DNA from: AP-15 sp963716115
GTDB lineage: Bacteria; Pseudomonadota; Alphaproteobacteria; ATCC43930; CGMCC-115725
NCBI GenBank assembly: GCA_963716115.1
Contig: CAVQSZ010000020.1
Location: 1 to 64,000, forward strand
DNA: 64,000 nt
Reading direction: 5' to 3'
Below are positions 8,658-18,047 of this stretch, in pieces (position 1 is the stretch's first letter; each line of letters starts with the position of its first letter). The notes below the pieces were generated by a model that was given only the letters and a program-made list of their open reading frames with translations, was not told where the DNA came from and made no database searches. The position numbers and the translations under genes are program-made.

Positions 8658-9911
8658 ATGCCGCGTTTGAAGTTCGGCGCCTTTCTCGCCCCGCACCATC
8701 CGGTCGGCGAGCATCCGATGCTGCAATTGCGCCGCGACCTCGACCTCGTCGAGGCGCTCGACCGGCTCGGCTATGACGAGTTCTGGTGCGGCGAGCACCA
8801 TTCGAGCGGCTGGGAGATGATCGGCTCGCCCGAGATGTTCCTGGCCGCGGCCGGCGAGCGCTCGAAGCGGATCAGGCTCGGCACCGGCGTCGTCTCGCTG
8901 CCCTACCACCACCCGTTCAACGTCGCCCAGCGCATGGTGCAGCTCGACTGGATGACCGGCGGGCGGGCGATCTTCGGCTCGGGCCCGGGCGCGCTCGCCT
9001 CGGACGCGCACACGCTCGGGATCGACCCGATGGTGCAGCGCGACCGCCAGGACGAGGCGATCGGCGTCATCCGGCGGCTCTTCCGCGGCGAGCGGGTGAC
9101 CGCGAAAAGCGACTGGTTCACCTTGCAGGACGCGGCCTTGCAATTGCTGCCGCTGCAGGAGGAGATGCCGTTCGCGGTCGCCTCGCAGATCAGCCCGTCC
9201 GGCATGACCTTGGCCGGCAAGCACGGGATCGGCGTGATCTCGATCGGCTCGATGTCGAGCGAGGGCCTGAACGCGCTGCCGACGCAATGGGGCTTCGCCG
9301 AGGCCGCCGCCGCCAGGCACGGCCAAACCGTCGACCGCGGCGACTGGCGCGTGCTCCTCAGCTGGCACATCGCCGAGACCCGCGAGAAGGCGCGCGCCGA
9401 GGCCCGGCACGGCCTCTTGCGCCACCACAACGAGTACATCGTCGGCACCTTGCAGCGGCCGGGCGCGCAGCCCTTCGTCGACCCCGACGAGGCGGTCGAC
9501 AAGACCGCCTTCGCCGAGGCGGCCGCAGCGACGATCGGCACCCCGGACGACCTCGCAGCGCGGATCAAATCGGTCCTCGAGGTCAGCGGCGGCTTCGGCA
9601 CGGTCGTAGGCTTTGTCCACGACTGGGCCAACCCGGAAAACACGATGCGCAGCTGGGACATGGTGGCGCGCTACGTCGTGCCTGAGATCAACGGCTACCT
9701 CGCCGGCCTGCGCGGGTCGCAGCGCTTCGTCGCGACCAACCGCGGCGTCTTCGACCGCGCCAAGGAGGCGATCATGGCCAAGATCAACCAGAACGAGGCC
9801 GCGGTCGCCGCACTCTCGGTCACCCGCGGGTCGCGGCTGGGCGAGGTGGCCTCGGCCAGCAACCTGCCCGATCTCGACAAGGCCCGCGCGGCGGCCGCGG
9901 CCCGGCGATGA
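8658..9911 (+). CDS. LLM class flavin-dependent monooxygenase (limonene monooxygenase-like)
   Basis: A 417-residue bacterial-luciferase-fold enzyme that should use reduced FMN or F420 and oxygen. It opens KFGAFLAPHHPVGEHP, then LDRLGYDEFWCGEHHSSG (about residues 33-50), RIRLGTGVVSLPYHHPF near 76 and RAIFGSGPGALASDA near 105, the order found in limonene 1,2-monooxygenase and alkanal monooxygenase relatives. I chose the ATG at 8658 rather than upstream frames because it begins right at the first strand. The solute-binding protein gene follows 44 bases later, suggesting one operon in which the binding protein supplies or senses the substrate. The substrate itself cannot be inferred. Confidence 0.87.
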   Translation: MPRLKFGAFLAPHHPVGEHPMLQLRRDLDLVEALDRLGYDEFWCGEHHSSGWEMIGSPEMFLAAAGERSKRIRLGTGVVSLPYHHPFNVAQRMVQLDWMTGGRAIFGSGPGALASDAHTLGIDPMVQRDRQDEAIGVIRRLFRGERVTAKSDWFTLQDAALQLLPLQEEMPFAVASQISPSGMTLAGKHGIGVISIGSMSSEGLNALPTQWGFAEAAAARHGQTVDRGDWRVLLSWHIAETREKARAEARHGLLRHHNEYIVGTLQRPGAQPFVDPDEAVDKTAFAEAAAATIGTPDDLAARIKSVLEVSGGFGTVVGFVHDWANPENTMRSWDMVARYVVPEINGYLAGLRGSQRFVATNRGVFDRAKEAIMAKINQNEAAVAALSVTRGSRLGEVASASNLPDLDKARAAAAARR

Positions 9912-9955
9912 CCGCCCGGATCGAGAGAACGCCGGAACCGACCAGGGAGGCAGGC

Positions 9956-11291
9956 ATGACGACGACACGACGCACCGTGCTGCGGGGCGCGGCGACGGCT
10001 CTGCTTGGCGACGCCCTTTGTGCGCGGGGCCCACGCCGCCGGGAAATTGCGGGTCGGGTTCTGGGACCATTGGGTCCCCGGGGCCAACGAGCCGCTCAAA
10101 AAGCTCTGCCGCGCGTGGGCCGAGAAGGAAAAGGTCGAGCTCGAGCTCGACTTCATCACCTCCAACGGCGACAAGGATCTGCTGACCGTCGCCGCCGAGG
10201 CGCAGGCGAAGACCGGCCACGACATCCTCAGCTTCACCGCCTGGTACGCGCCGGGCCAGGCCGAGAACCTGGAGCCGGTCGACGACGTCATGGCGACGCT
10301 GGTGCAGCAGCACGGCCCGGTCAGCGCCGGCGCCGAATACCTCGGCAAGCAGGACGGCCATTGGGTCGCGGTGCCGACCTCGTTCGGCAGCACGATCTCG
10401 CCGCCTTGCGCGCGCATCGACCTGATGAAACGTTTCGCCGGGCTCGACGTGACCAGGATGTATCCGGCCGGCGAGGGGCCCGACCAGGAGCTGGAGGCCG
10501 CGTGGACCTGGGATTTTTTCGCGCAGGCGGCGGAGAAGTGCCACAAGGCCGGCTACCCGTTCGGCATGCCGGTCAGCACCTGCAGCGACGCGGTGCAGTG
10601 GGTCGGCGCGATGTTCAACAGCTACGGCGCCCAGCTGGTCGACGCCAAGGGGGCGATCACGGTCGACAGCGACGCCACCAGAACCGTGCTGGACTGGTTC
10701 AAGAAGACCGTGCCGCTGTTCCCGCCGAGCGTCTTCGCCTGGGACGACGCCTCGAACAACAAGGCGCTGATCTCAGGGCAAAGCGCGCTGATCTTCAACG
10801 CGCCCTCCGCCTGGGCGGTGGCCAAGCGCGACGCCCCCAGGATCGCCGAGCAGCTGTGGACGTTCCCGACCCCGAAAGGGCCCAAGGGCCGGCACGTCTC
10901 CGGCCGCTACCGCTATTGGGGGATCTGGAATTTCTCGACCAGCAAGGCGGCGGCCAAAAGCCTGCTGCTCTACCTGTCGACGGGGCAGGCGATCGGCGAG
11001 CTGCTGGAGGGCGGCCAGGGCTTCGACGTGCCGCCGTTCGAGAAGCTGATCGCCGATTCCGCGGTGTGGGCGAACGCCGAGCCGCCGAAAGGCACATTGT
11101 ACAATTTCCCGCCGCGCGGCGAGGTCATCGTGTCGGTCGCCGGGGCGCCCGCGCCGGCCCGCATCGGGGTGCAGATGTACTCGCAGGGGATCATGTGCAA
11201 GATGATCGCCCAGTGCACCCAGCAGGGCAAATCGATCGACGAGGCGGTGGCGTTCTGCCAGAGCGAGCTCGAAGGCTACATGCGCACCTGA
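9956..11291 (+). CDS. ABC-type extracellular solute-binding protein, family 1 (frame break in signal peptide)
   Basis: A periplasmic binding protein of about 445 residues with a twin-arginine signal, MTTTRRTVLRGAATALL. The frame breaks near 10005: removing one base from the tt pair in gctctgcttggcg joins the signal to LATPFVRGAHAAGKL, exactly as in the intact paralogue at 45932 (ALAAPFVHGAYAAGKL). The mature part begins VGFWDHWVPGANE. The two paralogues are alike along their whole length, including FAWDDASNNK. No permease or ATPase gene is close, so this is an orphan binding protein, here behind a flavin monooxygenase. The extra base is probably a sequence error because the rest is well kept. 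Confidence 0.83.
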
Positions 11292-11293
11292 GG

Positions 11294-12196
11294 CTACACC
11301 GGGGCGTCGTCGGAGGACGGCTTCAGGAATTTGTAGACCGCGGAGAAATCCTCGCGGCCGAGGCCGTGCGAGGAGGCCATGCGATAGAGCTGCTGGGCGG
11401 CCGGCGCGACCACGACCGGCACCCGCTTGTCGCGCGCGGCGCCGACCGCAAGGCCCAGATCCTTCGCCATCAGGTCGGTCATGAAGCCCGGCGCGTATTG
11501 CCGGCTCGAGGCCGCGCCCTCGACGATGCCGGGGACCGGGTGCATGTGCTCCATGACCCAGGTCGCGCCCGAGGATTTGGCGATGACCCGGGTCAGGGTC
11601 TGCGGGTCGACGCCATAGGCCTCGCCGATCCGGAACGCCTCGGCGACCGCGATCAGCGCCGAGCCCGAGATCAGATTGTTGCACAGCTTGGCGACCTCGC
11701 CGGCGCCGATCGCGCCGACATGGATCACGTTCGCGCCCATCGCCGCCAGCGCCGGCCGCGCCTCCTCGAGGTCAGCCGCGGCGCCGCCGACCATGATCGC
11801 CAGCGTGCCGGCCTCGGCGCCGCCGACCCCGCCCGAGACCGGCGCGTCGAGAAACCTCAGGCCGCGCTCGGCCAGCCGGGCCGCGACCCGCTGCGAGACG
11901 CCGGGGTCGATCGTCGACATGTCGACGCACAGCCGGCCCGCCGGGGCCGCGTCGAGGACGCCGCCCGCGCCGAGATAGGCGGCCTCGACATTGGCCGAGG
12001 AGGGCAGCATCGTGATGATCAGCTCGGCGGCCGAGACGGCTTCGGCGAGCGAGCCCGCGCGCGCGGCGCCGGACCCGACCGCGGCGTCGAGCGCCGCCGG
12101 AACGATGTCGAAGGCGGCGACCTGAAACCCCTGCTTGACGAGGTTCGCCAGCATCGGCCGCCCCATCGTCCCGGTTCCGATAAACCCGATCTTCAT
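11294..12196 (-). CDS. 3-hydroxyisobutyrate dehydrogenase-like NAD(P)-dependent oxidoreductase
   Basis: A 300-residue beta-hydroxyacid dehydrogenase: Rossmann motif GFIGTGTMGRPMLANL at the N-terminus, substrate-binding signature DAPVSGGVGGAEAGTLAI near residues 118-135, and the catalytic Lys in GEVAKLCNNLI near 168-170. Members oxidise 3-hydroxyisobutyrate, tartronate semialdehyde, 2-hydroxy-glutarate or related acids; the exact substrate is open. I prefer the start at MKIGFIG, four codons inside a longer frame, because the family begins there. It converges on the solute-binding protein gene with only 2 bases between stop codons. Confidence 0.88.
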   Translation of the reverse strand: MKIGFIGTGTMGRPMLANLVKQGFQVAAFDIVPAALDAAVGSGAARAGSLAEAVSAAELIITMLPSSANVEAAYLGAGGVLDAAPAGRLCVDMSTIDPGVSQRVAARLAERGLRFLDAPVSGGVGGAEAGTLAIMVGGAAADLEEARPALAAMGANVIHVGAIGAGEVAKLCNNLISGSALIAVAEAFRIGEAYGVDPQTLTRVIAKSSGATWVMEHMHPVPGIVEGAASSRQYAPGFMTDLMAKDLGLAVGAARDKRVPVVVAPAAQQLYRMASSHGLGREDFSAVYKFLKPSSDDAPV

Positions 12197-12282
12197 GGCC
12201 GCCTCCACCGTGGGCGCGTTTTTCGAAAACCCGTCTCACCCTCCCCTCCCCCGCCAGCGCGGGCGGGTCGGCGAGAAGGCGC

Positions 12283-12378
12283 TCAGGCGCGGCCGAGCCG
12301 GCCCGCGACCTCGGCCTGCCAGGCGTCGAGCGGCATAAAGCCCGGGGTCTGGCGGCAGTGCTTCTCGTTCTGCGCCAT
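12283..12378 (-). CDS. Possible 31-residue small protein
   Basis: A short frame, MAQNEKHCRQTPGF then MPLDAWQAEVAGRLGRA, preceded by a good ribosome-binding site (aggag, about 6 bases before the ATG). It lies between the HiPIP-like gene and the dehydrogenase, all leftward. I recognise no family. The well-placed Shine-Dalgarno sequence is the main support; the length makes chance possible. Confidence 0.35.
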   Translation of the reverse strand: MAQNEKHCRQTPGFMPLDAWQAEVAGRLGRA

Positions 12379-12400
12379 TGGCGGTCTCCTGAGGTTGAGC

Positions 12401-12451
12401 TGCCCTGGTATTTGGCCTGCCCTGGTATTTGGCCTGCCCGGATATTCAGCC
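12401..12451. repeat. Short tandem repeat, three 17-base units
   Basis: Two identical units tgccctggtatttggcc (12401-12417 and 12418-12434) are followed by a diverged third, tgcccggatattcagcc (12435-12451). It lies just after the end of the HiPIP-like gene and just upstream of the small frame at 12283-12378. Confidence 0.7.
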
Positions 12452-12458
12452 CGCGCGC

Positions 12459-12740
12459 TCAATCCGGCAAATCAAAAAACCTGCACCAGCCGTCCGGGCT
12501 GATGTCGCCGGCGACGACGACGCAGGCGCGCGGCGGCCGGAACAAGGCGCAGGCGGCGCAGCTGAAGCCGCTCCTCGGCCGGTCGCGGTATTCCGCCTCG
12601 GCCTGCGACAGCTGGCGCTGCGCCGCCGCCGGCCTGACCGCCGCCGATCGATCGCCGCACCCGCCGCCGCCGGCGCCGCGCCGCAAAGCGCCGCCAGCAG
12701 GCTGCGCCGCGACAATCCCGCCGCAGTCGCGGCGCCGCAC
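12459..12740 (-). CDS. High-potential iron-sulfur protein (HiPIP)-like, N-terminus frameshifted
   Basis: The last 50 residues read EAEYRDRPRSGFSCAACALF, then RPPRACVVVAGDISPDGWCRF. The CxxC...C...GWC spacing with PPRAC and GDISPDGWC is that of high-potential iron-sulfur proteins, small periplasmic electron carriers with one 4Fe-4S cluster. HiPIPs have a twin-arginine signal; here the matching signal (SRRSLLAALCGAAPAAAGAA) is in a different frame, readable from a TTG at 12715, so a one-base frame break separates it from the cluster domain, as in other genes in this window. Expected full length is about 80-85 residues. It follows the LLM oxidoreductase gene in the same direction. Confidence 0.65.
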   Translation of the reverse strand: MRRRDCGGIVAAQPAGGALRRGAGGGGCGDRSAAVRPAAAQRQLSQAEAEYRDRPRSGFSCAACALFRPPRACVVVAGDISPDGWCRFFDLPD

Positions 12741-12750
12741 CGCCCTGCGC

Positions 12751-13830
12751 TCAAATATCGCGGATCCGCGGCAGCACCTTCTTCCCGAACAATTCGAGCC
12801 CGCGCATCATCGCCTCGACACCGCCGGCGCCGGGGTCCTGCAGCGACAGGTCGAGCACGCCGGCGCCGATTTCCTCGCGGCATCGCCGGATCTGCTCGAC
12901 GACCCGGTCGGGGCCGCCGCAGAAGCTGATCGGCAGCACGCCGCCGACATTGGCGGGCCGCCTTTCGCCGGCGATGTTGCGGGTGGTGTCGGCCGCCAGC
13001 AGCGCGTCGCGCAATCCCTCGCGCACCGGGAACGGGGCCCGCCGGTCGCGCCGGGCCAGCGCCTCCTCGGCCGCCTCGTCGCTCTCGCCGAGGATCATGT
13101 TGGCGCGGTAGATGATGTCGTCCGGCCCCGGCCGCCAGCCGTAGCTTGCGCAGCGCTCGCGGTAGAAGCCGGCCGATCTGCCCATCAGCTCGAACGACCC
13201 GTAGGAGAGGCCGAGGCCGATATGGTGCCGGGCGGCGAACTCGCCGGCCTCGGCGCTGGTGCCGAGCGCATAGGTCGGCAGCGGCGGCCGACCGTGCGGG
13301 CGCGGCCAGATCGAGACCGTGCGGTAGTGGAAATGCCGGCCCTGCCAGCCGAAGGGCTGCGGCTCGGCCCAGGCCTTCAGGATCAGCTCCATCCCCTCGT
13401 CGGTGCGGTCGCGCGCTTCCTTCGGGTTCAGGTCGTAGCTCAGATATTCGTTGGTCGTCCCGCGCAGCAGCCCGACGACGATGCGGCCGGGGGCCAAGGT
13501 GTCGAGCATCGCCAGCTCCTCGGCGACGCGGATCGGGTTGCTGACCGGCACGATCGGGCCGAGCAGCGCGATCTTTATCGTCTCGACCCGCGCCGCGAGA
13601 TAGGCGGCCGAAACCACCGGCGACGGCGTCAGGATGCGCGGCGAATAGTGATGCTCGGAAACGCTGACCCAGTCGAAGCCGAGCGCCTCGACAAGGCGCA
13701 CCCGCTCGACCATGCCGCGATAGGCCGCGTCGCCGGCCTCGGGGTCGTAGGCGCCCGCCGGGGCCGGCCATTCGCGCGGCAGATCCGGCGGCGGGACATA
13801 GCGGCCGGTTTCGAAATACGAGACTTTCAT
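12751..13830 (-). CDS. LLM class flavin-dependent oxidoreductase
   Basis: A 359-residue luciferase-like enzyme: start MKVSYFETGRYVPPP, VEALGFDWVSVSEHHYSP near residues 48-65, LGPIVPVSNPIRVAEELAML near 88-107, then PGRIVVGLLRGTTNEY. This resembles the alkanesulfonate/limonene monooxygenase superfamily, which uses reduced flavin. The ATG at 13828-13830 is chosen because the sequence before it is not family-like. The gene is leftward, with thiolase upstream and the HiPIP-like gene 10 bases downstream, an arrangement that could give the flavin enzyme a private electron carrier, though this is speculation. Confidence 0.86.
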   Translation of the reverse strand: MKVSYFETGRYVPPPDLPREWPAPAGAYDPEAGDAAYRGMVERVRLVEALGFDWVSVSEHHYSPRILTPSPVVSAAYLAARVETIKIALLGPIVPVSNPIRVAEELAMLDTLAPGRIVVGLLRGTTNEYLSYDLNPKEARDRTDEGMELILKAWAEPQPFGWQGRHFHYRTVSIWPRPHGRPPLPTYALGTSAEAGEFAARHHIGLGLSYGSFELMGRSAGFYRERCASYGWRPGPDDIIYRANMILGESDEAAEEALARRDRRAPFPVREGLRDALLAADTTRNIAGERRPANVGGVLPISFCGGPDRVVEQIRRCREEIGAGVLDLSLQDPGAGGVEAMMRGLELFGKKVLPRIRDI

Positions 13831-13975
13831 GGCGCGATCCCTGAGACCCGACGGGCGGGGCGGCCGCCTCCCGCCGCGGTCATCTTCGGCTCGCCGCCAA
13901 TCCTCGCGCAAGCGGAATCGGCGGCCTGCCGCTCGCCGAATGCGCGACGGCGGCGACGATCGCCGGTTGCCGAGG

Positions 13976-15157
13976 TCAGGCGCGCAGCGGCTCGAGGATG
14001 CTGACGAAATTGGCCACCGCGGCCCCGCCCATGTTCATGACCCCGGCGAGCGCCGCGCCCGGCACCTGGATGCCGCCGGCGCGCCCGGTCACCTGCATCG
14101 CCGCCAGGACGTGCATCGAGACGCCGGTGGCGCCGATCGGGTGGCCTTTCGATTTGAGCCCGCCCGACGGGTTGACCGGCAATCTGCCGTCCTTTTCGGT
14201 CCAGCCTTCGAGGATCGCGCGTGCCCCCTCGCCTTTCGGGGTCAGCCCCATCGCCTCGTATTCGATCAGCTCGGCGATCGTGAAGCAGTCGTGGGTCTCG
14301 ACGAGGTCGAGGTCGTCGAGCCCGAGCCGGGCGGCGGCCAGCGCCCGCTTCCAGGCCAGCGCCGGCCCCTCGAAGGCGATCACGTCGCGCCGGCTCATCG
14401 GCAGAAAATCGTTGACCTGCTCGGCGGCGCGGAAAATGACCGCCTTCTTCATGCTGAGCGCGGTCGCGGTGTCGGCGAGCACGACCGCGGCGGCGCCGTC
14501 GGAAACCAGCGAGCAATCGGTGCGCTTCAGCGGTCCGGCGACGAACGGGTTCTTTTCCGAGACGGTGCGGCAGAACTCGTAGCCGAGGTCCTTCTGCATC
14601 TGCGCCAGGGGATTGACGGCGCCGTTCTTGTGGTTCTTGGCGGCGATCCGCGCCAGCGCGTCGGACTGGTCGCCGTAACGCTGGAAATAGCTCTGCGCGA
14701 TCTGGCCGAAGATGCCGGCGAACCCACCCTCGATCGCGTCCTCCTCCTTGCGGTAGCTCGCGCCCAGCAGGATGTCGCCGACCTGCGCGCCCGAGACCTC
14801 CGACATCTTCTCGACGCCGACGACGAGCGCCAGGCGCGCCCGGCCGGCGGCGATCGCGTTCAGCCCCTGATGGATCGCCGCCGAGCCGGTGGCGCAGGCG
14901 TCCTCGACCCGCGTCGCCGGCTTGAAGCGAAACCCGGGATCGGCCTGAAACACCAGCGAGGCCGGAAACTCCTGGCGCACAAAGCCGCCGTTCATCGTGC
15001 CGAGATAAACCGTGTCGATATCGGCCGCGCTGACGCCGGCATCGGCCAGCGCCGCCTGCGTCACCTCGACAATCAAGGATTCGATGTCGCGGCCCTCGTG
15101 CCTGCCGAACTTTGTGTGCGCCCAGCCGACGATGCACCCGGTCATCTCGATCTCCAT
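13976..15157 (-). CDS. Thiolase / acetyl-CoA acetyltransferase (SCP-x-like)
   Basis: A 393-residue thiolase-fold protein of the SCP-x/lipid-transfer group. The nucleophilic Cys is in RVEDACATGSAA near residue 90, the catalytic His in KSKGHPIGATG near 340, and the C-terminal NMGGAAVANF loop replaces the usual CxG loop. The ETHDCFTIAELIEYEAMGL segment near 295 is typical of this branch, which often cleaves branched or steroid-derived 3-ketoacyl-CoA. It could work with the two flavin monooxygenases in degrading a terpenoid or similar carbon source; that is inference from neighbours. Leftward and well spaced from the LLM gene. Confidence 0.9.
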   Translation of the reverse strand: MEIEMTGCIVGWAHTKFGRHEGRDIESLIVEVTQAALADAGVSAADIDTVYLGTMNGGFVRQEFPASLVFQADPGFRFKPATRVEDACATGSAAIHQGLNAIAAGRARLALVVGVEKMSEVSGAQVGDILLGASYRKEEDAIEGGFAGIFGQIAQSYFQRYGDQSDALARIAAKNHKNGAVNPLAQMQKDLGYEFCRTVSEKNPFVAGPLKRTDCSLVSDGAAAVVLADTATALSMKKAVIFRAAEQVNDFLPMSRRDVIAFEGPALAWKRALAAARLGLDDLDLVETHDCFTIAELIEYEAMGLTPKGEGARAILEGWTEKDGRLPVNPSGGLKSKGHPIGATGVSMHVLAAMQVTGRAGGIQVPGAALAGVMNMGGAAVANFVSILEPLRA

Positions 15158-15261
15158 CCCGCCTGCGGCGAGGATAGCAACACCCGGCGCCGCGCTCTAT
15201 CCTATATGGTGATCGAGAACCCGAACTCAGGAGCGGCGCTCGAAGTGCCGAGCGACACGAG

Positions 15262-15765
15262 ATGACCAACGCGCCGACCCTCTATGACGAGGATTTCGTC
15301 GCCTGGACCGAGCAGCAGGCGGAGGCGCTGCGCGCGGCGGCCCGCGGCGGCGCCAATCAGCCGCTCGATTGGGAGAACCTCGCCGAGGAGATCGAAAGCT
15401 TGGGCAAGTCGGATCGGCGCGAGCTGCACAGCCAGATCTATCGGATCATTCTTCACTTGGCCAAGCTGCAGTTCTCGGCGTCCGCGGGGCCACGGCAGGG
15501 CTGGCGTGAATCGATCGACGACGCGCGCAAGCAGGCAGAGCTGGTGGCGGCGGACAGCCCAAGCTTGAAGCCCCGGCTCGAGCAGATCGTGGCGGCTGAG
15601 GCAGCCAGCGCCATCCGCCGCGCCACCCGCGAGCTCGGCGAGCTTGGCGAAGTCGATCCGGCCGCTGAACGGGCATTGCGCCAGGCCCGATACACCGTGG
15701 ACCAGGTCCTCGGCGACTGGTTTCCGCCCGATCCGGGCGGATCGGCAAAAGCCGAGCAGCCGTAG
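15262..15765 (+). CDS. DUF29 domain protein
   Basis: A 167-residue member of the DUF29 family, with LYDEDFVAWTEQQAEALRA at the N-terminus, then DWENLAEEIESLGKSDRREL and ILHLAKLQF, the family's three signature helices. DUF29 proteins are common in cyanobacteria and alphaproteobacteria, often in many copies; their function is unknown, although their spread resembles that of toxin-antitoxin genes. The gene is divergent from the thiolase and stands alone. No SD of note is seen. Confidence 0.85.
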   Translation: MTNAPTLYDEDFVAWTEQQAEALRAAARGGANQPLDWENLAEEIESLGKSDRRELHSQIYRIILHLAKLQFSASAGPRQGWRESIDDARKQAELVAADSPSLKPRLEQIVAAEAASAIRRATRELGELGEVDPAAERALRQARYTVDQVLGDWFPPDPGGSAKAEQP

Positions 15766-16114
15766 CCGCCGAGGCCGCCGCCCGATCGGGTCGGGCGGCT
15801 CGCGGCGCCTTCCTACGGGCGAATACAGCTCCACCCCTCCTCCTGGAGCTGCGTCAGGCGGCGCCGGCGCTCGAAGCCTTGAGGGCCGTGATTTCTTCCT
15901 TAACCGGGGATTTGTCCTGGCGCAGCATGTCGAGCTCCGGCCCTAGTGCTCAGACTCAGACAGAGGATTCACCTGGTCGTCATGGCCGGGCTTGACCCGG
16001 CCATCCACGCTCAGCGGCATGGCCGTGCCGGTTCCGTGGATGCCCGGATCAAGGCTGCTCAAGTCCGGGCATGACGGTTGAAGAGCGGCGAAGAGGGCTC
16101 GGCGTCGGAGCGGG
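15766..16114. repeat. Intergenic region with dispersed inverted repeat
   Basis: No gene is supported. From about 15978 to 16077 there is a long imperfect inverted repeat: gtcatggccgggcttgaccc, followed by ggccatccacg, and ending ccgtggatgcccggatcaag...gtccgggcatgacgg. The same element recurs at 26241-26328. Such elements are frequent between genes in Bradyrhizobium-like genomes and have no coding content. Confidence 0.65.
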
Positions 16115-17797
<1,683 letters not shown>

Positions 17798-17888
17798 CGG
17801 AATCCTTTGGTCGTCGCGCCGCGGGCGGCCGGGTCGGCCCTCGCCGGCGTCGATCGGACGGCCGGGAAGGTGCCACACGAACGCAAAT

Positions 17889-17910
17889 AGGGCCACCCGC
17901 GGGTGGCCCT
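17889..17910 (-). terminator. Terminator hairpin of the predicted tracrRNA
   Basis: The palindrome agggccaccc-gc-gggtggccct forms a perfect 10-base-pair stem; on the minus strand it is followed by atttgcg, a weak U tract. It sits after the anti-repeat and before the ettA start. Confidence 0.65.
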
Positions 17911-18001
17911 GATCTTGTGTCCTGACCGCCGAGGCGGAGAGACTTGTTAACGGAGGTAACCGCGTTCTCTCATCGGCTAGGCAATGCACGATTCATCCGT
18001 T
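17889..18001 (-). ncRNA. Predicted tracrRNA of the type II-C CRISPR locus
   Basis: On the minus strand, positions 17990 to 17967 read gcctagccgatgagagaacg followed by cggt, a perfect 24-base complement of the CRISPR repeat of the array at 22854-22958 (the anti-repeat). The next bases, tacctccgttaac, can pair imperfectly with the rest of the repeat (gttgcggttgg). Then come a small ccgcctcggcgg hairpin and a strong 10-base-pair hairpin (17889-17910) as terminator. A TTGACA box at 18036-18031 puts the start near 18001, giving an RNA of about 110 nt. It lies between ettA and cas9, divergent from cas9. The start and end are inferred. Confidence 0.8.
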
Positions 18002-18007
18002 GCGTGT

Positions 18008-18036
18008 AGGATTGCAAATCGACCAACGGTTGTCAA
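18008..18036 (-). promoter_or_regulatory. Predicted tracrRNA promoter
   Basis: On the minus strand a perfect TTGACA (18036-18031) is followed, 17 bases on, by aatcct (18013-18008), a weak -10 of the kind common in alphaproteobacteria. The implied start near 18001 is 11 bases before the anti-repeat. The box lies just upstream of the cas9 ATG at 18048. Confidence 0.5.
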
Positions 18037-18047
18037 CGGGCTCTGCG

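Noticed and set aside
12435..12451. Tandem units at 12401-12451 as a second CRISPR-like array
   Set aside because: Units abut without spacers and have no likeness to the repeat at 22854; this is a simple tandem duplication.
15978..16077. Inverted repeat as an insertion-sequence remnant
   Set aside because: No transposase fragment or target duplication; the sequence matches the dispersed intergenic palindrome also found at 26241.
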